DNA of 64,000 bases, taken from positions 37,624,243 to 37,688,242 of the forward strand of contig OZ017796.1 in assembly GCA_963969395.1 (NCBI GenBank), written 5' to 3'. Position numbers and translations under genes: made by a program. Every line of letters starts with the position of its first letter. Within the stretch, counting starts at the first letter, position 1. The DNA is from Pseudoscleropodium purum. Its lineage: Eukaryota > Streptophyta > Bryopsida > Hypnales > Brachytheciaceae. The notes beneath the pieces are model-generated. The model ran no database searches. It had not been told where the DNA came from and saw nothing but the letters and a program-made list of their open reading frames with translations. Shown here piece after piece: positions 56,388 to 64,000 of the stretch.

Positions 56388-57664
56388 AAAAGACAACTCC
56401 AGTGTTTCGGCGTGTGGAAGATGGGATGGATATGGGCTTGGGACGGTTGAAAGACATGCTAGAGAGGAAGGGAAGACCCCCAGTTGCTAGAAGGCTAGGA
56501 TTGAGTGTACAATCCCCAGCTTGATAGAGGAAGACCCTGGACACATGGCCGTCTTGGATTCCCATTTTCTCTAGTAATTTGGTTTGCGGGCATACCTACA
56601 GGGTTCAGTGTATGGACCACGTTTCACATCAAATACATGTTGAATATGAGATGATGTTTATTATGTTTTTCTTTAGAAAGTACACTACTTTCAACGTGTT
56701 ATACGACATTTCCTATTTGAGTCCACATTTTTCCACCTTCAGAAGTCCAGTATGTTTGGGGCTCCATGTTTCGATAATCAGTAGGGTCTGCTTCTATTTC
56801 GCTGTTATGGTTGTATATGTGGACCTGGCCGTGCTGGAGGGGTCAATGTATATGGTCGCTTTCGATTTTCTTATGCAATTAAACCAGCGCTACTATAAAG
56901 TGCTTCAGTCATGGGGCTCTCCTGTGTTTCCGCAAGTTCAGTGCGTACTCTTAACAGGATGCAACTCCTAACAACTTTGACATCCCTAACTTTCCGAAGG
57001 CTTTCAACTGTTTCTGCAACTGCGCTAGAAAACAATGTATTCGTACTGAGGAGGTTCATGTAAGCTTACTTGACAACGAATTGCTGTGGAATGTGTGTGC
57101 ATGGGTTTTGTGAGACAGCTGTACTTGAAAATCTTGTTGTAAGAAAACCTTTCAAAGTGGGTGACCTTCTTGTTTCGAATTTGTGTTGGGCTGAACGGAA
57201 GTTTGATATTTGTACTGAATAAAACATTGTTTTAGCAAATACGCCACAGTTTAGATCCATACAATACATTCTGCACTCCTCCAGTGTTTCGGATTGAAGA
57301 AGTACTGCCTATCGGGGACCACACTTCATAGAATGCTTTAAATGTACACGTGTGTGAAGCAGACTGAATCCGGAACATGTCTTCCTATTGCTCTCTTTCA
57401 TGAATAGTTCTAACAAACAATAGGGTGTACATGGGAGAGAATCTCTTGTGCTAAACACAGTGTGATATTAGAGTCGCTGGCGACGCACATTTGTAACAGT
57501 AATCCCTACTTGCACAATCACAATTCTGAGGGGGACTCATCACCCTCATCGTCATACAATATCTGATAGGGACGCTCGTACTCATCTGGGGTGGATACCA
57601 GCTCGTCAGCAACAGCGGCAAGGACGTTCAGGTGCAGCTCTCGCCCTCGTTCCGGCTTTGCTAT

Positions 57665-58318
57665 CTACTCCTCAAACATGGATCGCAGTCGATTGAGGTC
57701 CCTCACGCGCCTATCTCCGAAGAATATTCGGAGTACTGTCTCCACGTGACGAAGAACAATGAAGCCACACTCGTAGTTCCCAATCTGCCTGAAACATTTC
57801 GCATACTCGGTCACTGACGGCAAATGCAGAGGAGGGTCGTGAAGCATCTCCCAAACCTTCCGCACGCGGCCCAAGTACTCCAAGTCCTCCGGCTGCTTGT
57901 GTTGCCCGGTACTGTCAAAGTGAAGCACCCCCTTCCACGTCAACAGGAATAATGACCAGTGCAAGGCATTGACGTATGGAACCAGTACCTCAATCGGAGG
58001 TGGCTGACTCTCGTATATACGGGACGGCATAAGGTACTCCCGACCCCACTTGAGCAACACTGCATCTGACTGCGCCTCAAATGCTGTACGAAGAGGGCCT
58101 TGCATAAACGATGACGCCACATATACTTCTCCGCGTGCTTGCGAGCTGAGGTTGAACCACAGGCGGCGACAAAAAAGTTCTATAATGTTCTGGCCGAGGA
58201 ACCTCTTTGTTCTCCGCAACTGCTGGATCTGGGGGATTGGGACAGGGATGCAATACCACATTCCGCCGTAGAAGTTAACCGTCCCTTCATCGCAATCCCC
58301 CGTGCCCTTCCTACACAA
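57665..58318 (-). CDS. Ulp1-like C48 cysteine protease inside the MULE
   Basis: An uninterrupted frame of 217 codons on the strand opposite the transposase. It shows the complete Ulp1/SENP (SUMO or SUMO-like protease) active site: His120-Trp121 in VNALHWSLFL, Asp135 in LHFDSTG, oxyanion Gln178 and nucleophile Cys184 in RQIGNYECGF. An N-terminal LGQNIIELFCRRLW matches the substrate-groove helix start of the family. The size fits a bare catalytic domain. The position given as start is a TTG, not an ATG: TTGTGTAG at this point could instead be a 3' splice site, so one or more upstream exons may lie toward 58,600 or the gene may be truncated. The open frame and intact triad beside a decayed transposase are notable. 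Known family: Ulp1 domains captured by plant MULEs; whether this one is expressed is not known. Confidence 0.8.
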   Translation of the reverse strand: MCRKGTGDCDEGTVNFYGGMWYCIPVPIPQIQQLRRTKRFLGQNIIELFCRRLWFNLSSQARGEVYVASSFMQGPLRTAFEAQSDAVLLKWGREYLMPSRIYESQPPPIEVLVPYVNALHWSLFLLTWKGVLHFDSTGQHKQPEDLEYLGRVRKVWEMLHDPPLHLPSVTEYAKCFRQIGNYECGFIVLRHVETVLRIFFGDRRVRDLNRLRSMFEE

Positions 58319-58679
58319 CCGACCACCAAGAGCATGAAGGTCAGTGTTCCTTATTCAATGTTTGGATATGCTCGCTGTTGTCGCTACGAAACACTGGCAC
58401 GGAACACAGGCGCTAAGGTAGACGAAGAAGCGACTGCCTGCATACATGCGCATAAGCATGGGCATGGGCATGGGGGTGGCTAACATGTCATGCCAATCAA
58501 ATTCCCTAAATGCAGTAGGAACACTGCAAGAAAAACACTGTGGTAGGGTTTGGGCAGTTTCTGACAACATAGCAAAAAAATAACAGTGCATGAGTGACTT
58601 AATAGCCTTTAATGGCAGGGAACACCTGAATACAGGCTAGTAGGGAGCAACAGGTGGCAGATTGCAACAGCAGGGAGCC

Positions 58680-58726
58680 AGACTACTAAATAGCCGCTTT
58701 CTCAAGGGTGAGAAATAGTGCTCCCC
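58680..58726 (-). repeat. MULE right terminal inverted repeat
   Basis: Reverse complement starts GGGGAGCACTATTTCTCACC and pairs with 53,422-53,468. Followed directly by the second copy of CGTTTAACA (58727-58735). Confidence 0.85.
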
Positions 58727-58735
58727 CGTTTAACA

Positions 58736-59164
58736 TGAGCCTAAAGTTCATTATGATGGGATATTCTAACTATTTGGATGTAATATGACAAAAGCAACAT
58801 AAATTAGTCTAACATGTTTTAAGTAGTAATAATACACTTGATTTTCCATCCATGATTGTCAAAAATAGTAAAAAAGAAGCCCTAAAAAGTTTGGAGTTTA
58901 GGATTTAGCCATTTAAAATTAGAATTGTCAAGATTCTGATAAAATCTCAATGGGATTGGAATCATGAGTTGTCATGACACGTCACGATGTGACATGATGT
59001 GACACCTTGACATTAAAAGTTCACAACATAAAAACTTGAAGTTACATCAAGATAGACAACCTTGCAATCTTAGGTACACATTCCTTTGTGAATGTATTTT
59101 TGAATCTTTAACCTCCTACATCACATGTTCCTTCAAAGTCAAAGCAAGTCATTAGGGAAAAATG
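58736..59164 (-). other. Peroxidase 3 downstream flank resumed after the MULE
   Basis: No gene. From about 59,060 to 59,164 it matches 23,060-23,150 of the peroxidase 2 flank (TTTTGAA, then CACATSGCTTGCTCCTTCAAA-like words, here ATCACATGTTCCTTCAAAGTC). Confidence 0.55.
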
Positions 59165-60673
59165 AGGCCTTTGGAAGGTTATTGAAAAGCTCTTAAGGGA
59201 ACCTCAAAGAGTACATTTTATTTTATATTCCTATACTTGTCCTATTTTTTTCCCCTTGGGCCTCAAATAGATGTTTTTTTTTCATAACTTTTGTGTCGTA
59301 TGTCAATTATACATGAAATTTGAAAAGAAGGTACATGTGATAGTTGTAAACATTAAATAATTTTTCAATTGTTTTAGTCATTTGGGGGGAGTTTTATACT
59401 ACTTTTGACCCAAAAATGAGAATTTGAAGCTCAAAATTGAGATGCAAGGAATTCTATTAAGTTATATAAGCCTACAATGAGTTTTTCTAAAAATAATAAA
59501 TTGTCCACCTTCCACATGTGTTCAAAGTGCACTACCTTTGTACAAGTGAAGAGAAGACAAATGTTTCTTTTCCAAGAAGGAAAATTGTTAAGAAGGAAAA
59601 CATTTAAGTTAGAAAAAATGTATTATTTTATTATTTATTTATTATTTTATTTTCCTATTTTTTAGAAATTAAACATCAAAGTGTCTATTTTCTTGGTATT
59701 TTCTGTGGTCCTTTTTTGTACATAAATTTTAGATATAAACTTTTAGAAGCACACTATTTTCAATGCTTTATAAATTATCCTTGTAAATTATTTCATTTAA
59801 AATTTTTGATTTCAAAAGTGACAATATTCTTTAAAATAGGCATTTTGAGCCAAAAACAGAAAGTATATTTTGCAACCACCCTCAAACCTATATAGATTGA
59901 ATTGAATTCACATCTAATTACATGTTTAATTAGATGATTCTATATGATTATCACATTTCCTAACTTGTACATAAATTAAACAACTACAATATTTCCAAAC
60001 TTGTCTACTTGATTTGGATTTGTTGTTGTTGGTTTTTCTAGGTATCTTTGTCCACTTGATTATTTTATTTTAAAGATTCTGATTCAAATACATCTTCACC
60101 CTTGTGAAAGTCAAACAAGGTGAGGAAATATTTGACTCAAAATTTCTAAGTCTAGTGTTGACTTGGAAATAGCTAAAGGTCTCACTACCTAGCTAGCATC
60201 CCTCCAGAGGCCTCATTCTTTCTCTAATGTATGGTAGATCAACCCTTCAGTGTTTGCTTCCCAATTTTGTGCCCTATTGTTTGGTCCCATCCAAATCTGT
60301 CCAAAGAAGATTTTAAACCATTTAAGATTTTAACAAAATCTCACAAGGTTCTAGCTTTAATGTCAATAAGGGGTAACTTGTCAACCACTCAACCCTTAAT
60401 TAGTGGATTCTTAAGTGCTAATAGATATAGAGAAGAGTTGTTAATACTGGATAGGGTGTTTATGGCTCTAGACTATGGGTGGTTTTGTAATTTCAAGCTA
60501 CTTCAAAAATTCACACAAATTACAATTTTTATTGGAAAATTACAATTCCACTTGGGTTTGATTGTAAAACAAGCACATACCACAGAAAAATATATGCCCC
60601 TCTTGGAATTGGCCCCAAAATATTCAAATTGCAAATTGGGGTGGCCATAGGCTTGTCTACCTTAATACTGTTG
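59165..60673. other. ~1.5-kb insertion in the peroxidase 3 flank, type unknown
   Basis: Compared with the peroxidase 2 flank, where AAAATGAG is followed directly by ACTTGTATGGTGAAACAAAC, this copy has about 1.5 kb between AAAATGAG (to 59,164) and ACATGTATAAAACTGGTGAA (from 60,675). The inserted DNA is AT-rich. Its longest frame (60231-60650 +, 139 codons) has no recognised domain, and no terminal repeats were found. It may be a decayed transposon. Confidence 0.5.
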
Positions 60674-60721
60674 AGACATGTATAAAACTGGTGAAACAAA
60701 CATGCCATATGTCTAATAGGA

Positions 60722-61138
60722 CTAAGGTAGGAGGCTCAGAAATGGTGCATGTAAGGGCTGGTTTGCCTTTTTCATGTATTTTTTTGGACGGGAATATTTT
60801 TAGCTCATTTTTGAGACAAAAAGAAATTGATGAAGAATCTAATCCAAGTGGTTTTGTATTTTTCCAAAGATTTTTGAATTACTTATGAATTTTCAAACGA
60901 GTTGGGTCGTAGGTCCCTATTTGTGACTCTAGGTCTTTCATAAACGGTTCACTTGCAATTCTAAATAAAAATGGGGAAAACAAAGAGAATGATTGACTCT
61001 TGCAATTAATAATGTTTTTTTCCTTGGTTCATTCAATGACTATACTAGTCAATTTTAGAACCAACTCGTGTCCATTTCACAGCCATTTATAGGGTCCATT
61101 CTTAATGCCCGCACCATTTTACAACCTCCTACCACCTT
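60722..61138. mobile_element. Small TIR-type insertion in the peroxidase 3 flank
   Basis: The peroxidase 2 flank reads AACAGGAGCCTCTGG, whereas here ATAGGA is present twice (60716-60721 and 61139-61144), bracketing 417 bases. The ends resemble an inverted repeat: CTAAGGTAGGAGG on the left and, in reverse complement, AAGGTGGTAGGAGG on the right. No coding sequence. Superfamily not assigned. Confidence 0.5.
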
Positions 61139-61856
61139 ATAGGAGCATCTGGTTGTTTGCTTGTGCACCACTTCAGTGTAATCTATTATAGCATCAATTA
61201 GAGGCTTCAATGATGAGATCAGGAATGAGATATTTAGAGCTTTATTGAGACATAGTGGTGGTTAATTACCTGTGGACTACTGTGCAAACTGTCATGCTTC
61301 AACTGAAATTAGAAGCCAAACTCACTTTTCTCACTTCAATTCAGTTTTAGACCACTGAGGCAGCAACCGGGATTGCTGCTTGTGACGGTATTACAGAATT
61401 TGTTCACCTCTGGAATTAAGTTACATCACGCCCAGAAACACAAGTTTGAGTGACCCTTAATCCCACAAATGGCAGGCCCAATAAATCACTCATTCAAGAA
61501 CGAAATTACTTCAGAAATTTGACGATCAAAATCATGCAAGTTATAGATAAAAAAAAGCCAGAACTTCCTAAGTACATACTATTTTTATTTGTTTTTGAAA
61601 TGAATTCACATAAAATCAAAAAACAACTCATTTCCCTTGAAGTTCACTCAACGTTCACTCAACGATATATGTGGGTACACCATTGAAGAATCTCTGTTTC
61701 CTAAAAGAAATTTCATCCTCTGTACGTAAGTCTGCACGAGTTCACTGTAATTAAGTCGGTCGCCCCTCTGGTGCTCTTCCCCATTCAAAACCTTTCTCCA
61801 AAGGCATGAATTTGTTCCAACATACTAAGTAAGAAGCGACGGAGGAGATTCATTCA
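61139..61856 (-). repeat. Proximal 3' flank of peroxidase 3, duplicate of 23,200-23,844
   Basis: Shares GAGGCTTCAATGATGAGATC, ATGAGATATTTAGAGCTTTA, GACGGTA..ACAGAATTTGTTC, CATTCAAGAACGAAATTACT and the adjacent TTCAGAAATTTGACGATC with the peroxidase 2 flank. Includes the probable 3' UTR. Confidence 0.8.
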
Positions 61857-64000
61857 TCACTCCGACGCAATCAGCGACGGCGCGGACCCCGACGACGACG
61901 TTGCATCGTTGGCGACAGCGCAGTTCAATCGAATCTCGCCTTCACATCCAGTCAAGGGATTGATGTTGCCCATCTTGATAGAGCTGAGCGCGAACTGATA
62001 GCCGAACGCCAACGGATTGGCCGCGAACTCCGCTACCAGCGCTGGGCCGATGACGCCGGGGGTGCTAAACAGAGTCTGGTCGCTCCCGAGGGCGCCCTCG
62101 CCCACCAGCAGGTTCTTGTAGTACGAGTTGTCGAAGAGGTTGGGCGTGGTGGGGTCCAAGTTCAGCAGAAATGACCTGTTGTTGACGGTATTGCAGGTAT
62201 CGATGTTTTTCTGATGGAAAATGGGGTCGAAACCAAATTCGGGGACGCTGGAGCTACTTAATTGGGGAAGGAGTATGATCGCGCACCTCACGCGGCCGAT
62301 GGTATGCGCACCTGCACGGATGGATGGATGGCAATTGCAGAAAAAAATATTACAAGATTGTATGTTTCACTTGGACAACTTGGAAATTAATGGCCACCTC
62401 AGGGTGCAGGCTCAAAAGAGTTTAATTTAAGAGTTTGGCAGTTTGCCATGGAGGAAATGAAATGGAGTTTACCATCTCAATTGCTCCATTTCCACTTCCT
62501 AAGTGGTAAACTCTGTTTCAATATCATGATGCTAAACTCTTAAAAACTCCGCTGTGGTTGTCAGACAGTCAATTTCGTGAAATCGGAAGTATTTTACGAA
62601 TTGAATTGGCACAGACCAATATATTTTATGTAGCATTAAATGGACTAAAGTAGCTAGTGTCCAAGATAGTGACTTCAGTCTATGAATGGAAATTAATTGG
62701 CCATATATGAAAGGCATGCGGCTTGTTCGTGCCTCACACTTTGTATCTCACAAACCACTCTTTTGTAAACATCATAAAATTCATTAAAGCAAGCTTCAAC
62801 ATCTTTGGAGTCAAAATTTAGGCTAAAGGCATTCATCATTCCAATGGGTGAATGCAAGAAAGACATGTATTTTTTTTGTCACATTTGAAGTTTTTGGGTT
62901 GTCATTAGATATAACTTTTGTAGATTGAAGCTAACATACTTGAATTTTTTTTTAAGATTGGTAATTGGACAATTATTAGAGCACTTATTTTTCAAAAAGA
63001 TTCAAAAATTATTTTATATTTAAATATAAATTTATCTAAGTTGTCACACTATACCGTTTAAGGATTTTTAGTACTGGGAATTACCCTAAAATTAACCTTG
63101 TAATATTGCTGCAAATACCAAGTGTCCAATAAATGATAAAGAATTTTTTTTTGTATAGGACATAAGTGCAACTATTCATTCTCAAAATTTTATTGTCAAA
63201 AGGGAACATCTTCTACAATAGTTTGACTTCCAATGAGTACCTTTCCATTTTTTTAAGTGATTGATTTCCACAGTATTAGAAAATGATGATTTTAGTGAAG
63301 ACTATCTTGTCCTTACAAGGTTAATGATTTAGAATTGAAATTTTTGTGGATTGTTCCTACACTAAAGAGGCATGTACCCACCAAAAAAAAAACTTTAAAT
63401 TATTTTATGTCTTCTATATTCATGCAAATAGGGTTCTCTTGTGAGTGCAATCCTGAACATTGAAAATGGTTTCAAGATGATTCTTTTGGTGAAATCTCTT
63501 CACCATGAAGTCTTCCCAAGTGGCCAATTTTTAGTTTCTTTTAAAATTATTTTCCCTATTTTTTACAAATTAAAATGTCAAAATATTGATTTTCATGAGA
63601 TTTTGCACTTTTCTAGTTCTCCTACTTAGGAAAATTTTCTATACTTTTTCTTCCTATAGTAACTTTTTCTTAAAGGTGTATACATAAAAAAAAGTTCACA
63701 TTTTTTTAATTATAAAGTACCTCATACATTAAGTAGCTAAACTATTTTATTATTCAATTGGGGTGAATGCAAGAAAGACCGACTGTTTCGAGTAGTGTTT
63801 TCTGAAATACTCATGATTTTATGCCATTCCAAACCCTTGTTGTGAATGCAAACCTGAGAGAGCCACGAGATCCACTTCATTGAGACCCACGGCTGAGAAA
63901 TTCTCTTTCAATTGGGAGTAATCCCAAAATGGTGCAGGAAGGAATTTGTTGGCGTCTGCTTGACTGAAATTGAGGCTGTCGCGGCGACCGAAGAACACGG
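61857..64000 (-). CDS. Class III secretory peroxidase 3 (3' part, cut by window end)
   Basis: The last exon is 62311-61857 (phase entering 1, stop TGA). The preceding exon is visible from 63854 to the window edge and continues beyond it, with the expected FFGRRDS, SQADANKFLP and EVDLVALSG blocks. Intron 3 is 62312-63853. The last exon starts with the haem-ligand His in GAHTIGR, then has DTCN, FDNSYYKNLL and GSDQTLFSTPGV, ending PSLIASE. Exons 1 and 2, with signal peptide and distal His, lie outside the window. It is closest to peroxidase 2, with which it shares the 3' flank. One oddity: the loop before the last conserved cysteine reads LTGCEGEIRLNC, adding an extra, probably unpaired Cys where peroxidases 1 and 2 have Lys and Thr. 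No frame break is visible in the part seen. Confidence 0.92.

Larger units (their letters stand above)
53422..58726. mobile_element. Mutator-like element (MULE) carrying an Ulp1-type protease
   Basis: 5,305 bases flanked by a perfect 9-base direct repeat CGTTTAACA (53413-53421 and 58727-58735), the target duplication size of Mutator-like elements. Terminal inverted repeats are about 45 bases (53422-53468 and 58680-58726). Their conserved core is CACTATTTCTCACCCTT, followed by a purine-rich spacer and GC.GCTATT; the outermost six bases differ between the ends. Inside, plus strand, lies a broken transposase gene with AT-hooks and a SWIM zinc finger (54,345-56,387); minus strand, a C48 cysteine protease (58,318-57,665). 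Protease-bearing MULEs of this kind are known in plants (Kaonashi-type). The element split the 3' flank of peroxidase 3. The CACTA-like first bases of the repeat core are coincidental, since the 9-base duplication lies outside them. Confidence 0.88.

Noticed and set aside
53428..58720. CACTA transposon interpretation of the 5.3-kb element (ends CACTATTTC...GAAATAGTG)
   Set aside because: The triplets directly outside (TAC and CTC) do not match, whereas a perfect 9-base direct repeat CGTTTAACA lies six bases further out, and the coding content is Mutator-type.
60231..60650. 139-codon plus-strand frame
   Set aside because: No domain, AT-rich context, lies in DNA absent from the duplicate flank; likely chance.

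Overview
The window looks like nuclear DNA of a land plant. It holds three class III (secretory) peroxidase genes with the classical three-intron layout and one five-exon GDSL esterase/lipase gene. All have GT-AG introns and sit in AT-rich, transposon-filled DNA. The species cannot be read from the sequence; nothing points to a bacterium, organelle or virus. Gene models were built by hand from reading frames, splice signals and family motifs.

Layout. 1-450: array of a CTTCAAGCAATT-like motif. 450-9,016: AT-rich DNA with a pair of equal-length 1.29-kb LTR-like direct repeats (4,529-5,822 and 7,723-9,016) around a non-coding interior that holds a MITE. 9-16.8 kb: decayed sequence, including a GC-raised island, a relic of peroxidase intron 2, an inverted-repeat pair and a minisatellite. 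16.87-28.66 kb: two complete peroxidase genes, tail to tail (17,282-21,352 +; 23,845-28,277 -), forming an inverted duplication that includes promoters and introns. 31.3-32.9 kb: a fold-back Tc1-like element. 33.8-36.1 kb: a second intron-2 relic split by a ~1-kb tandem duplication, one unit of which carries a hAT MITE. 37.4-39.5 kb: a remarkable array of a palindromic GACAAATTGTC motif. 41.6-43.3 kb: a non-autonomous CACTA element. 45.2-48.4 kb: GDSL gene (-), with a tandem repeat just upstream. 51.4-51.8 kb: second hAT MITE. 53.4-58.7 kb: a 5.3-kb Mutator-like element (9-bp target duplication) with a broken SWIM/AT-hook transposase and an open Ulp1-type (C48) protease on the opposite strand. 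61.9-64 kb: the 3' half of a third peroxidase (-), cut by the window end.

How it fits together. Peroxidases 2 and 3 are direct duplicates that share their 3' flank: about 1 kb in copy 2, about 8.7 kb in copy 3 because the Mutator-like element and other DNA were inserted. Peroxidases 1 and 2 share promoter, exon 1 and intron 1 closely but differ greatly in the last exon, suggesting mosaic evolution. Peroxidases and GDSL lipases are secreted proteins that commonly act at the cell wall or cuticle, but nothing here shows that they are co-regulated. The unusual content lies mainly in the non-coding DNA: the GACAAATTGTC array, the Tc1-like element whose long inverted repeats are built from three tandem units, and the protease-carrying Mutator-like element.
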